This document shows, in pieces, positions 1-7,994 of a stretch of DNA of 64,000 nt. The notes below the pieces were generated by a model. The model had not been told where the DNA came from. It worked only from the letters and a program-made list of their open reading frames with translations, and ran no database searches. Position 1 is the stretch's first letter. Each line of letters opens with the position of its first letter. Source of the DNA: Bacillota bacterium (GTDB lineage: Bacteria; Bacillota; Sulfobacillia; JABLXB01); contig JABLXB010000005.1 in assembly GCA_013178305.1 (NCBI GenBank), positions 62,001-126,000 of the forward strand. The letters are read 5' to 3'. The translations under genes and the position numbers were made by a program.

Positions 1-293
1 GCTATTGATGATATCTGTGTGGTGGACTCATATATTCAGCGGCATTTGACGGTGCTGAGTTCCCGCCATGGAAAGCCGGATGCCAAGTTTCCTGGTGCTA
101 CCGATCGTACTGAAACAATGACAACACTCTCCAGCGTCACCCGGCACCGGTTGAGCGGGGTATTATCTGGGCTTCAGCCCTGGTATCTCGGATTTCCATG
201 GTATGGCCAGACTTCCTTTCAACGACGTGGGAGAGAAGAACACCAGGATATCCTTTTAGGTTATAATGGAAACTGGATACTTGAAGGGGCAAT
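1..293. other. Left-edge stretch without a recognisable gene
   Basis: The forward frame beginning at base 1 stays open until a stop at 295-297 (98 codons, first ATG-type start GTG at 19). The translation has no motif I recognise and looks unlike a conserved protein. It could be the 3' end of a gene starting outside the window or decayed DNA. The stretch is clearly more AT-rich than the rest of the window, matching the adjacent toxin-antitoxin genes. No RNA gene or repeat is evident. Confidence 0.3.
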
Positions 294-322
294 GTGACAA
301 GGTTCTTTCCAGGTTGTATGAT
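294..322 (+). promoter_or_regulatory. Predicted SigA-type promoter of vapBC
   Basis: GTGACA (294-299), a 17-base spacer and TATGAT (317-322) match the housekeeping consensus at five of six positions in each box. It lies just upstream of the antitoxin gene, so transcription would begin near 329. Confidence 0.6.
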
Positions 323-363
323 AAAATCTGGATAGTGAAGTGGACGACTTCACTTGGGAGGAA

Positions 364-633
364 ATGGCGGTGGTACCAGTCAGGAAAAGAGTTGAACCGG
401 ACGGCCGGATCGCGATTGGAGAGGTGTTGAAGGCGTCTAGAATCCAACCCGGTGATTTGGTTGAGATTATCCCGGCTGTAGATAGAATCATCATCAGGAC
501 CGTAACTCTTCCAAGAGCGGAAGGAATAGTCAGGTCTGTTGCTGGTAAGTGGATGAACCGCCGTGACCTCGTTGAAGATCTTCTCAGAATCAGAGAGGAT
601 GAAGATGACCGGCCAGGGACAAGCCTTGAATAA
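364..633 (+). CDS. AbrB/MazE-fold antitoxin (VapB-like)
   Basis: Small protein of about 89 residues with a SpoVT/AbrB-type swapped-hairpin DNA-binding domain at its N-terminus (VPVRKRVEPDGRIAIGEVL, then LKASRIQPGDLVEIIPAVDRIIIR). This fold binds operator DNA and, through its C-terminal tail, neutralises a partner toxin. I chose ATG 364 because the AbrB domain begins there. GTG 340 is an in-frame alternative giving 97 residues. The following PIN-domain gene overlaps its 3' end, the usual antitoxin-first layout of type II systems, so it probably also represses its own promoter at 294-322. Codon use and base composition are more AT-rich than the core genes, which suggests horizontal acquisition. 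Confidence 0.75.
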   Translation: MAVVPVRKRVEPDGRIAIGEVLKASRIQPGDLVEIIPAVDRIIIRTVTLPRAEGIVRSVAGKWMNRRDLVEDLLRIREDEDDRPGTSLE

Positions 634-1045
634 GTATGTCGTTGATACGAATATCGTAATCGCCACAATGCAGGGTATACCTGAAGCGGTCGATTTCATG
701 GAGGCAATTGAGTCTACTGAATCCGAAGTGCTGTACTCTGTGATCGTCGAAGCCGAGCTGTTTTCTTCGCCTCTATTAACTGAAGACGACAAGACGGATT
801 TGAGGAAGCTGCTCAGCATGGGTGACATAATTGATGTCGATTCCGAGACAGCCCTCAAGGCGGCCGAGTTAAGAGCATTGAGCAGAAGACTATACCACCG
901 AAAGATGAAGCTTCCTGATGCTCTAGTTGCAGCTACAGCCCTTATGACGTCTGCCACTCTGGTGACTCGGAATGTGGAGGATTTCAAGCATCTTCAGCGC
1001 CACGGCCTACGCATCCACAATCCGTTTGGGCCTTCTGCAGAATAG
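605..1045 (+). CDS. PIN-domain ribonuclease toxin (VapC-like)
   Basis: A protein of 146 residues with the PIN-domain acidic set: D14 (in YVVDTN), E51 (VEAEL), D105 (LPDAL) and D126 (RNVEDF). Together these bind the metal ions for RNA cleavage in VapC-type toxins, many of which cut tRNA or rRNA. ATG 605 is preferred because an AGGA box at 596-599 lies five bases upstream; starts at 563 or 599 are also in frame. It overlaps the antitoxin by 29 bases, implying coupled translation. The family call is firm. The RNA target cannot be read from the sequence. Confidence 0.82.
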   Translation: MTGQGQALNKYVVDTNIVIATMQGIPEAVDFMEAIESTESEVLYSVIVEAELFSSPLLTEDDKTDLRKLLSMGDIIDVDSETALKAAELRALSRRLYHRKMKLPDALVAATALMTSATLVTRNVEDFKHLQRHGLRIHNPFGPSAE

Positions 1046-1130
1046 ACCAGACTAAGCCTCAGCATGGCTCCGCAGGAATACCCCCAAGTGTAGTGCGCGA
1101 GTATCTGAAGAAGGTGAGGGACCTCGTCGA

Positions 1131-1478
1131 ATGCCTGAAGAAGCAGGCCGAGTGACAGCCGTGGTGAGCGCTTACATTGCGGCCCTCAGGCGCCATGGCA
1201 TCCCTGCGGAGAAGGTATACCTCTTCGGCTCCCGCGCAAGGGGTGACGCGAGGCCCGAGAGTGACATAGACCTCATCCTCGTGTCATCGGCGTTCTCGGG
1301 GATGCCGGCGTGGAAGCGCTGGGAGGTTCTCGGAGATGCCCTTGCCGAGGTACTGGAGCCCATAGAAGCTCTTGCCTATTCACCTGAGGAATTCGAGGCG
1401 AAGAAGGACAGGAAGGCTTCCTTTCTGGGCCACCTACTGAGCCAACCCGAGGTTGTGCAGTTCCAGCCGGAGACATGA
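1131..1478 (+). CDS. MntA-like minimal nucleotidyltransferase
   Basis: A 115-residue protein with the pol-beta/MNT signature GS-x10-DxD (LFGSRARGDARPESDIDLIL). In MntA/HepT systems this protein is the antitoxin that modifies a HEPN ribonuclease toxin. No HEPN gene is visible on either side: upstream is the vapC end plus 85 bases, and downstream is the truncated ylbJ. It is therefore either an orphan or a remnant of a pair. Its 3' end lies opposite the non-homologous tail of the ylbJ fragment. It sits inside the accessory patch at the left of the window. Confidence 0.7.
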   Translation: MPEEAGRVTAVVSAYIAALRRHGIPAEKVYLFGSRARGDARPESDIDLILVSSAFSGMPAWKRWEVLGDALAEVLEPIEALAYSPEEFEAKKDRKASFLGHLLSQPEVVQFQPET

Positions 1479-2014
1479 CGGCTCTTCCCCGGAATCGCCC
1501 CGCATTCGCTCCTAGTTAACCGCGTTAACACGGGATCTGCCGTATTCGCAGTGGACATGAGGCGCTCGGCCTCTGTCCTCGAACAGAGCCTGTCGGCGCG
1601 GAGCTTCGCCGTGAGGATCGCCCCGAGCGGGTAGCCGGACGCCAGGCCCATCGCCAGGACGAAAGAACCCACCCCCGGCAGATTGAACAGCGGCCTCATG
1701 AGCGGCTCCATGAGCACCCCCATGAAGTGTACGACGCCCAGGCCCATCAGGATCTGGGACCCGATGAAGAACGGGAGGAGGGCGGGGAACACGATATCCC
1801 ACCAGATCTTGAGGCCGTCCACCGCGGACTGGAAAGCGGCGTCCGGATATATCACCATGGACACAGTGATGAACACCGCGAACAGGGCGATCAAGTAGCT
1901 GAACAGTTCCCCTGAGGCGGTGGCCCCGAACCTCTTCCGAGCGCCGAGCGCCCAGGCGAACACAACGAGAAAGGCTACAAGAGTTGTCAAAGTCGCAGGT
2001 GAGACGGGGGGCAT
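1376..2014 (-). pseudogene. ylbJ: Truncated sporulation membrane protein YlbJ
   Basis: Residues 1-161 match the N-terminal part of YlbJ, a Gate-domain multi-spanning membrane protein needed for sporulation in Bacillus. The recognisable stretches are GLKIWWDIVFPALLPFF, GLGVVHFMGVLMEPLMRPLF, GVGSFVLAMGLASGYP and EAERLMSTANTADP. The family is about 400 residues long. Here homology stops at TADP (near base 1530) and the last 50 residues are unrelated and run antisense to the mntA-like gene. Hydrophobic segments of the surviving part are intact. The break coincides with a GTTAAC-CGC-GTTAAC dyad at 1515-1529. The ylbJ-to-rpmF neighbourhood of Bacillus is partly kept, because ylbL, yceD and rpmF follow at 6113-7964. 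Confidence 0.8.
1515..1529. repeat. GTTAAC-CGC-GTTAAC dyad at ylbJ break point
   Basis: Two copies of the self-complementary hexamer GTTAAC are separated by CGC, exactly where YlbJ homology ends and foreign sequence begins. It may be a recombination scar or the end of a lost mobile element. Chance is also possible. Confidence 0.4.
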
Positions 2015-2188
2015 CGTGTTCGCCTCCGGAGAAGGGATGGGCTGGTCGCTCGCGCCGGGACGTCCAGCGTTAAGAATTATATTTGGGCGTGGCGGGAGGT
2101 AGTACGTGCGCGTCCGGGGGGGGAGGAGGTTGGGGGCACGCGTAGAAAGCTGGCTGAATCCTGGGCCATTCCAGACAGGTGGTGCCGT

Positions 2189-2887
2189 ATGAAGAGACTC
2201 GGAATCGTGGTCGCCGGCCAGTCACCCCAGCCGGACTACAACGAGATGATGGAAAGGTACGTTTTTGGTATCGAGGTCGTGCAGGCGGGGGCGCTTGATG
2301 CCGCCTCCATTGACGAAATACACGCAAGCGTGGAGGAGGGCGGGTTCCACCTGGCCGTTAGGCTGAAGGATGGGACCCCCGTGGAGGTCTCTCACCGCCT
2401 TGTCAGCTCCGGGCTTCCGGCCGCTGTGAGGTCCCTGGCCGCGGATGGCTGCGGCGTGATCCTGGTCGCGTGTACCGGCGATTTCGATCCGTCAGTAGTT
2501 CGGGTGTCGACCGGGCATGAACCTGGGCCGGTCGTGTTATTCCCCGGAGAGATCCTCCTCGCATTTGCATCCTCGGTTTGGGCGGGTCAGCCAGTCGCCG
2601 TGTGCGTTCCACTCGCAGAGCAGCAAGAATGGGCGCGGGAGCGATGGGGGAGGCGGGGGGTCAAGCCCATCGTAATACACCAACCGATGTGCGAAGACGA
2701 ATCATCCGCGGCCATCCGTGTGTTCGAGGCCCTTGGCGGCAGACCGGCCTCACACGTTGGCGGGATCGTCATGGACTGCATGGGTTACACGGAAGCGGAA
2801 GCTCGGAATGTCCGTGAACGCACGGGGCTGCCCGTAGTGTGCGCACGCGGGCTCGTCGCTCTCAGTCTCAAGGCTCTACTCGTATAG
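2189..2887 (+). CDS. AroM family protein
   Basis: A 232-residue protein resembling Escherichia coli AroM over its whole length: an N-terminal MKRLGIVVAGQSPQPDY start, a central VILVACTGDFD block and a C-terminal GGIVMDCMGYTEAEARNVR segment followed by LPVVCARGLVA. The fold is related to the Asp/Glu/hydantoin racemase group, but no reaction has been established for AroM; the enteric gene is only linked to aromatic amino acid genes by position. No aromatic pathway gene is nearby here. The start ATG 2189 follows a weak ribosome site. It stands alone, divergent from the ylbJ fragment. Confidence 0.75.
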   Translation: MKRLGIVVAGQSPQPDYNEMMERYVFGIEVVQAGALDAASIDEIHASVEEGGFHLAVRLKDGTPVEVSHRLVSSGLPAAVRSLAADGCGVILVACTGDFDPSVVRVSTGHEPGPVVLFPGEILLAFASSVWAGQPVAVCVPLAEQQEWARERWGRRGVKPIVIHQPMCEDESSAAIRVFEALGGRPASHVGGIVMDCMGYTEAEARNVRERTGLPVVCARGLVALSLKALLV

Positions 2888-2915
2888 CGGGTTTGTTCGC
2901 GAGTTATGGGACCCC

Positions 2916-2937
2916 GAGGGCGGCTCGAGCCGCCCTC
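2916..2937. terminator. Perfect 22-base GC palindrome after aroM
   Basis: An eight-base GC arm, a CTCGAG centre and the matching arm form a perfect palindrome 29 bases after the AroM stop. No T-run follows, so it is at best an atypical terminator or a cruciform/binding site. Confidence 0.35.
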
Positions 2938-3047
2938 CCGGCGCGCGCCTCCCTCCCTCCGGCCAGCGTATGCCTTCAGCACATCCCTTCTGTACGCGTC
3001 GATCATTGCGGCGAGGGCGAGATCGCTGTGGAGAGACGCCCCGGCCG

Positions 3048-3105
3048 AACACCCGCAGGGAGCCCCGCATACGCTGAACCACAGGCGCCTGCATCCGCGG
3101 GTGTT
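3048..3105 (+). promoter_or_regulatory. Structured leader before the serine hydrolase gene
   Basis: Nine-base arms AACACCCGC (3048-3056) and GCGGGTGTT (3097-3105) enclose a perfect ten-base palindrome CAGGCGCCTG (3082-3091). The structure ends just upstream of the ribosome site GAGGTGAT of the next gene. It could act as a terminator-like or translational element. No known riboswitch is recognised. Confidence 0.3.
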
Positions 3106-3125
3106 GTTTCCGTGAGGTGATTTGA

Positions 3126-3926
3126 ATGGACTGGTGCGCCTCACCGGGCTTTCACCCCGGCTATGAGCCACTCCGCGCACAGGTGGAGTCATACCTTTCC
3201 GGGGACCCCGCGTCGTACGGGATCATGTTTCTGGACCTCGGGAGCGGCATGGGGTTTGGGGTGAACCCGGACCGTCCGGTGCCCCAGGCCAGCACCGTCA
3301 AGGTCCCGATAGTGCTCTACGTAAACTACCTTATCAGGCGCGGTCTCGCCGACTGGAGGGACCGGGTAGAATACCAGCCCGGAACGGACTACCGTGGGGG
3401 CGCCGGAGCCATGCAGTTCTTCGCGCGCCCCGGGAGTACGTACTCGCTCAGGCTGCTGACGAACCTGGTGATCACGCTGAGCGACAACGTGGCGAAGGCG
3501 ATGCTTGTGAGGCACTTTGGCCCCGGCAACATCGTGGCCTTCATGGCGGCCCTGGGGGCCTCATCCCCGAGATGGGAGGGAGAAGCGCCGACCACAGCGC
3601 GCGACATGACCATATACCTGTGTGAGGTGCTGCGCCTTGCGCGCGAATGCCCGGAACTGGGGTGCAGGGTCATCGACGACCTGTCGTTCACGATATTCGA
3701 CACGGGGCTTCCGCTACTACTGCCACGCGGACTCCAGGTGGCTCACAAGGAGGGGGACATAACGGGCGTCGCCGACGACGTCGGAATAGTCTTCTCGCGC
3801 CACCCCTACATCCTGAGCGTCCTGTCCGAGGGCCAGCGCGACGTGGAGGCCGGTTTCAGGAAGATCGCGGAGATCTCGAGGATGGTTTTTGACTACCAGG
3901 AGCAGGCCTACGCTTTCTGCCGGTAG
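3126..3926 (+). CDS. Class A beta-lactamase-like serine hydrolase
   Basis: A 266-residue protein of the beta-lactamase2/DD-peptidase fold. S56-T-V-K59 matches the SxxK nucleophile motif, S119-D-N121 the SDN motif, and K208-E-G210 stands where KTG normally is. There is no signal peptide or lipobox, so the protein should be cytoplasmic, unlike secreted beta-lactamases. The omega-loop ExxxN motif is not evident. These changes argue against classical penicillinase activity and for a relative of unknown substrate. The ATG is well set by the upstream GAGGTGAT. It is monocistronic between aroM and pyrB. Confidence 0.72.
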   Translation: MDWCASPGFHPGYEPLRAQVESYLSGDPASYGIMFLDLGSGMGFGVNPDRPVPQASTVKVPIVLYVNYLIRRGLADWRDRVEYQPGTDYRGGAGAMQFFARPGSTYSLRLLTNLVITLSDNVAKAMLVRHFGPGNIVAFMAALGASSPRWEGEAPTTARDMTIYLCEVLRLARECPELGCRVIDDLSFTIFDTGLPLLLPRGLQVAHKEGDITGVADDVGIVFSRHPYILSVLSEGQRDVEAGFRKIAEISRMVFDYQEQAYAFCR

Positions 3927-4016
3927 GCTGCTTCACCGGCGGTGCAGGGTTAGGCGACCCCTCCGGCGAACGTAGCGCGACGGGGACGACACTACGGCCC
4001 GGGAGGGGAGAATGGA

Positions 4017-4940
4017 GTGCTTACAGGCAAAGACATTCTGACTACCAGGCAGTTCAACACCGGTGAGCTCGACCTGATCTTGTCGACCGCGGAGAAGTTC
4101 GAGCGCGACCTCAAGGCGCGGAAGTCGCTGAGGAACCTGGAAGACCACGTAGTCGCGTCACTGTTCTTCGAGCCCAGCACCCGGACGAGATTGTCCTTTG
4201 AGACGGCCGCGCACAGGCTGTCGGCGAGGGTGATATCGGTGTCCGAAGCAAGCGGGTCGTCGATGGCAAAAGGGGAGTCCGTGGCGGACACGATCCGCAC
4301 CGTGGACGGATACGCCGACGTCATCGTCCAGAGGCACCCGCAGAAGGGATCGGCGCAGATAGCGGCCGACAACGCCGTCCACCCTGTCATCAACGCGGGA
4401 GACGGGACGGGACAGCATCCCACACAGGCCCTGCTCGACCTGTACACCATCGTGAGGGAAAAGGGCCGCCTCAACGGCCTCACGATCACTCTCCTCGGAG
4501 ACCTGAAGAACGGGCGGACCGTGCACTCGCTGTCCTACTTTATGGCGCTGTATGGAAACCACATGATATTCGCCAGCCCCCCGGAACTCACGATGCCGGC
4601 CGAAATCACCTCTGAACTGCGCGGCAAGGGCGCAAACATAACGGAGACGGGCGACGTCATCGCGGCGCTTGCCGAGAGCGACATTGTTTACGTCACCAGG
4701 GTCCAGCGCGAGAGATTCCAGGACCCCTCGGAATACGAACGGGTGAAGGGGTCATACATCGTCGACAGGGCAATGATCTCGAAAGCCAGGAAGGGCATTA
4801 CGGTAATGCACCCGCTGCCAAGGGTGGACGAAATTGCTACCGACCTCGATGACTACGAGGGCGCAGCATATTTCAGGCAGGCGCACAACGGCCTGCCCAT
4901 AAGGATGGCGTTGCTGGCGCTCGTGACTGGCGGGGTTTAG
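4017..4940 (+). CDS. pyrB: Aspartate carbamoyltransferase catalytic chain
   Basis: Condenses carbamoyl phosphate with aspartate, the committed step of pyrimidine synthesis, in the cytoplasm. The 307-residue length, the carbamoyl-phosphate motif FFEPSTRTRLSFE, the HPTQALLDLYT block and the C-terminal HPLPRVDEI motif are all diagnostic. GTG 4017 is chosen because GGGAGGGGAG ends six bases before it. Other pyr genes, PyrI and an obvious PyrR attenuator are absent nearby, so the gene is isolated from its usual operon. The catalytic residues look complete. Confidence 0.95.
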   Translation: MLTGKDILTTRQFNTGELDLILSTAEKFERDLKARKSLRNLEDHVVASLFFEPSTRTRLSFETAAHRLSARVISVSEASGSSMAKGESVADTIRTVDGYADVIVQRHPQKGSAQIAADNAVHPVINAGDGTGQHPTQALLDLYTIVREKGRLNGLTITLLGDLKNGRTVHSLSYFMALYGNHMIFASPPELTMPAEITSELRGKGANITETGDVIAALAESDIVYVTRVQRERFQDPSEYERVKGSYIVDRAMISKARKGITVMHPLPRVDEIATDLDDYEGAAYFRQAHNGLPIRMALLALVTGGV

Positions 4941-5020
4941 CAGGAGAAGGCCTGGCGGTGACGAAAGAACAGGGGATAGATTTCTAAGTATTCTGATCGG
5001 CCACCGCCGGGGGGATTGAC

Positions 5021-6088
5021 TTGTCCGACAAGATGAAGGCCCTGGTCAAGATGAGAGCCGCCCCCGGACTCGAGATCGCCGAGGTTTCGGTTCCGGATGT
5101 GGGTCCGGGCGAGGTGCTGGTCCGGCTGGAAGCCTGCTCGATTTGCGGCACAGACACCCACATCTATTCCTGGGATGACTGGTCCCGGTCCCGGATCGTC
5201 CCGCCGAGGGTAATCGGCCACGAAGGAGCGGGCTTCGTCGTGGCTGCGGGCCCTGGCGTCATGGGCGTGAAAGCGGGCGACTATGTGTCGTTCGACTCCC
5301 ACCAGACGTGCGGGATGTGCTACATGTGCAGGACCGGGCAGGCCCACGTTTGTAGAGATTACAGGATCCTCGGCGTGGACGTGGACGGTTGCTTCGCAGA
5401 GTACGCCAGGGTCCCCGCCGGCAGCGTGTGGGTGAATCCCCGCGAGATGCCGCCCGAGCACGCATCCGTCCAGGACCCGTTCGGCAACGCGGTGATGGCG
5501 ACGCTGGCTGGTGAGGTGGCGGGGCAGAGCGTCCTGGTCACCGGGTGCGGAGCCATCGGGGTCTTCTCTGTTGCTATAGCCAAGCGGTGTGGCGCATCGG
5601 TCGTGGTCGGGGTCGACGTCAACCCGTACCGGCTTGAGCTCGCCAGGCGAATGGGTGCGGACCACGTGTTTAATTCCCGAACACAGCCCTGGGAGGATGC
5701 TGTCAGGGATCTGACCGGTGGGCTCGGCGCAGATGTGGTGCTCGAGATGAGCGGGAACCCTGACGCCCTCCGTGCCGGGCTCTCCCTGGCAAGGAACGGG
5801 GGCAGGGTGGCTTTGCTGGGGATACCCCCGGGGGCCGTGGCGCTGGATTTGACCAGGGACGTTGTGTTCAAGGGGCTCAGGGTTGACGGGATCACCGGCA
5901 GGCGGCTTTTCGATACCTGGTACAAGACGTCCGCCCTCATCGGGCACGTGGTGGACGTGGCGCCGGTAATCACTCACCGGTTCTCGATCGACGATTACGA
6001 CATCGCGTTCAGGCTAATGATCAAGGGAGAGTGCGGGAAGGTAATCCTGTACCCTGGGCGTTCTGCGGGTAGCCTGGCAGCACGCTAA
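5021..6088 (+). CDS. tdh: L-threonine 3-dehydrogenase (zinc MDR family)
   Basis: Oxidises L-threonine to 2-amino-3-ketobutyrate with NAD. It is a medium-chain dehydrogenase: the catalytic zinc site is CSICGTDTHIY plus GHEGAG, the structural zinc cysteines are CGMCYMCRTGQAHVC, and the Rossmann glycine motif is GCGAIG. The stretches DPFGNAVMATL, GNGGRVALLGIPPG and THRFSIDDYDIAF match Tdh rather than general alcohol dehydrogenases. Length is 355 from TTG 5021, or 351 from ATG 5033. A kbl partner gene is not adjacent. A sorbitol or butanediol dehydrogenase is the main alternative, judged less likely. Confidence 0.85.
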   Translation: MSDKMKALVKMRAAPGLEIAEVSVPDVGPGEVLVRLEACSICGTDTHIYSWDDWSRSRIVPPRVIGHEGAGFVVAAGPGVMGVKAGDYVSFDSHQTCGMCYMCRTGQAHVCRDYRILGVDVDGCFAEYARVPAGSVWVNPREMPPEHASVQDPFGNAVMATLAGEVAGQSVLVTGCGAIGVFSVAIAKRCGASVVVGVDVNPYRLELARRMGADHVFNSRTQPWEDAVRDLTGGLGADVVLEMSGNPDALRAGLSLARNGGRVALLGIPPGAVALDLTRDVVFKGLRVDGITGRRLFDTWYKTSALIGHVVDVAPVITHRFSIDDYDIAFRLMIKGECGKVILYPGRSAGSLAAR

Positions 6089-6112
6089 CCGGAATCCAAG
6101 GAGTCCGTTCGA

Positions 6113-7165
6113 ATGCCTTTTTCGCGGGGTTTCGAGCGCCGCCTCGGGGCGACGCTACGCAGGTACGGCGCCTACGCTGTGGGCGCCTTGTTCGTGGCAT
6201 GGACGCTTCTCTACATACCCACGGGGTACTATCTGGTGTCCCCGGGGGAGGTCCGCGGGCTGAGGGATGCGGTGAAGGTGAAGGACGCCGCGCCGGCCCG
6301 GGGTGGGGACTTCTACATCGTCACCGTTTCGACGAGGAAGGCCAACGCCGTTGCTCACGCCTATGGACTGCTGGACCCCGCGAGCCGGTTGAGGCCGAAG
6401 GACCAGGTAATACCGCCTGGCACTGACGAGAGGCAGTACTTCGAGGAGAGCCGCCGGATGATGAGGGAGAGCCAGGAGACAGCCAAGGTCGTCGCCCTCA
6501 AGAAGATGGGCTTCGATGCGCGGCTTTCGGGTACCGGGGTCAGGGTAGTCGAGGTACTGCCATCGAGCGCGGCGGAGGGGGTCCTCGCCAGGGACGACGT
6601 GATAGTCAAGGTGGAGGATTACCCCGTCAGCCTGGCGGACGAACTCCTCCACGAGATGAGGAAGTACCGGCCGGGCCAGGTGCTGTCGGTCGAGGTGATG
6701 AGGGGCGGGGAGCGGGTGTCCCTGAAGGTGCCAACGGGGCACCACCCGGAGGATCCCCAGCGGGCCGCGATGGGGGTACGAATCGAAACTCATAACTGGC
6801 ATGCGGTTGTTCCCATCGACGTCAGCGTCGACACGGGCAGCATCAGCGGCCCATCCGGCGGCCTGATGCTTACGCTGGAGATAATGGAGCAGCTGAGCAG
6901 GGGGGGAAGCCTCCTGCCGGTCGCGAGGGTCGCGGGGACGGGGACGATAGCCCCGAGCGGCGGAGTCGGGCCCGTAGGCGGCGTTGCACAGAAGGTGATC
7001 GCAGCCGAGCGCGCAGGCATGCAGGTGTTCCTCGTTCCCAACGAGAACCTGGCGGAGGCCAGGGGCTCGGCTCGCCGGATAGAACTGGTGCCGGTGGGCA
7101 GCCTGGATGATGCTGTCGCATATCTGGTCCGGTCAGGCGGGACGCTCCGGACGGGAACGCATTAG
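6113..7165 (+). CDS. PDZ-domain serine protease, YlbL/SepM family
   Basis: A 350-residue membrane-anchored protease. It has one N-terminal transmembrane segment (about residues 16-40), a central PDZ domain (about 130-210) and a C-terminal Lon-type (S16) protease domain. The catalytic pair is S248 (in SGPSGGLM) with K294 (VAQKVIAAE). The active site would face outside. Streptococcal SepM processes a competence peptide, and Bacillus YlbL is linked to the recovery from DNA-damage arrest. The following yceD and rpmF match the Bacillus ylbL-ylbN-rpmF order. ylbM is missing here. Confidence 0.88.
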   Translation: MPFSRGFERRLGATLRRYGAYAVGALFVAWTLLYIPTGYYLVSPGEVRGLRDAVKVKDAAPARGGDFYIVTVSTRKANAVAHAYGLLDPASRLRPKDQVIPPGTDERQYFEESRRMMRESQETAKVVALKKMGFDARLSGTGVRVVEVLPSSAAEGVLARDDVIVKVEDYPVSLADELLHEMRKYRPGQVLSVEVMRGGERVSLKVPTGHHPEDPQRAAMGVRIETHNWHAVVPIDVSVDTGSISGPSGGLMLTLEIMEQLSRGGSLLPVARVAGTGTIAPSGGVGPVGGVAQKVIAAERAGMQVFLVPNENLAEARGSARRIELVPVGSLDDAVAYLVRSGGTLRTGTH

Positions 7166-7191
7166 GCGACCGGCCCCGTGGCAGCCATTCC

Positions 7192-7221
7192 TTGACACCG
7201 GTGGGGTGCGTTCACTATAAT
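7192..7221 (+). promoter_or_regulatory. SigA promoter of yceD-rpmF
   Basis: Perfect TTGACA (7192-7197) and TATAAT (7216-7221) boxes with an 18-base spacer. Transcription would start near 7228, leaving only about 20 bases before the preferred TTG start of yceD. Confidence 0.85.
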
Positions 7222-7247
7222 GATGACTGTTCTGCGGGGTGGCGTCA

Positions 7248-7781
7248 TTGAGGATTTACGTCGGTGAACTCAAGCGGGAAGTAGGCCTGCGAGAGTCGCA
7301 TTCGTTCGTCTACGAAGTCCCGCCGGCGGCCGAACATGGCGACCTCGCCATGTTCGACGGGCCGGTCAAGGTGGAAACCACCCTCACCAATGCGGGCAAG
7401 GGCATCATTGCCGAGGGGCGCGTTGAAGGCGTGGCCAGGCTACGGTGCTCGAGGTGCCTCGAAGAGTTCACGTCGCCGGTATCGGCGGAGTTCAAGGTGG
7501 AGTTTCGGGAAGGCGCCGGGCTCGAGACCGTGGACGACGATGAAGACGTTGTCCGGTATTCCGGCGACTACGTGAACCTTGGTGAGGAGATCAGGCAGAA
7601 CTTGATACTATCGCTTCCGATGAAGCCCTTGTGCGATCAGGCGTGCAAGGGGTTGTGCGCGCAGTGCGGCGCGAATCTGAATGAGGGCGAGTGTTCGTGC
7701 GAACGCCGGCCGGTCGATCCTCGCCTGGCGGGGCTCGAGGAGCTGCAGGCCAGGCTACGTGGCCGAGGGGGTGAATCGTGA
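7248..7781 (+). CDS. YceD/DUF177 family protein, zinc-ribbon type
   Basis: A member of the YceD/YlbN family, whose loss in Escherichia coli affects 23S rRNA accumulation; the gene almost always precedes rpmF. Cysteine pairs at CSRC and in CDQACKGLCAQCGANLNEGECSCE suggest metal binding. TTG 7248 is preferred over GTG 7239: GGGGTGG at 7236-7242 gives a five-base spacing, and the strong promoter just upstream would leave GTG 7239 almost leaderless. It is followed directly by rpmF with no gap. About 177 residues. Confidence 0.88.
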   Translation: MRIYVGELKREVGLRESHSFVYEVPPAAEHGDLAMFDGPVKVETTLTNAGKGIIAEGRVEGVARLRCSRCLEEFTSPVSAEFKVEFREGAGLETVDDDEDVVRYSGDYVNLGEEIRQNLILSLPMKPLCDQACKGLCAQCGANLNEGECSCERRPVDPRLAGLEELQARLRGRGGES

Positions 7782-7964
7782 ATGGCGGTCCCAAAGAAAC
7801 GGAAGTCGAAGTCGGCAACGGCGATGCGAAGGGCTAACTGGAAGCTCGGTGCACCGGGATTTGTTGAGTGCCCCCGCTGCCACAAGCCGAGGATGCCCCA
7901 CCGCGTTTGCGCGGAGTGCGGCTACTACGACGGCAGGGAAGTCATAAAGGTGAAGGAAGGATAG
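7782..7964 (+). CDS. rpmF: Ribosomal protein bL32
   Basis: A 60-residue large-subunit protein with the conserved start MAVPKKRKSKSATAMRRANW and a zinc ribbon CPRCHKPRMPHRVCAEC (two CxxC pairs). The ATG directly follows the yceD stop region. It is co-transcribed from the promoter at 7192 and ended by the hairpin at 7995. Confidence 0.97.
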   Translation: MAVPKKRKSKSATAMRRANWKLGAPGFVECPRCHKPRMPHRVCAECGYYDGREVIKVKEG

Positions 7965-7994
7965 CGGGAACCGGATGCCGCCGCTGGACGAGTG

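Noticed and set aside
256-987. Reverse-strand frame of 243 codons opposite vapBC
   Set aside because: Antisense to two genes with clear domains and promoter; no family match seen.
2916-2937. Perfect palindrome considered as a mobile-element end
   Set aside because: No second copy, transposase or target duplication is visible nearby, so it is listed only as a possible terminator.
4937-5977. Long reverse-strand open frame (346 codons) opposite tdh
   Set aside because: Low-complexity His/Pro/Arg-rich translation lying antisense to a clearly conserved dehydrogenase; a high-GC shadow frame.
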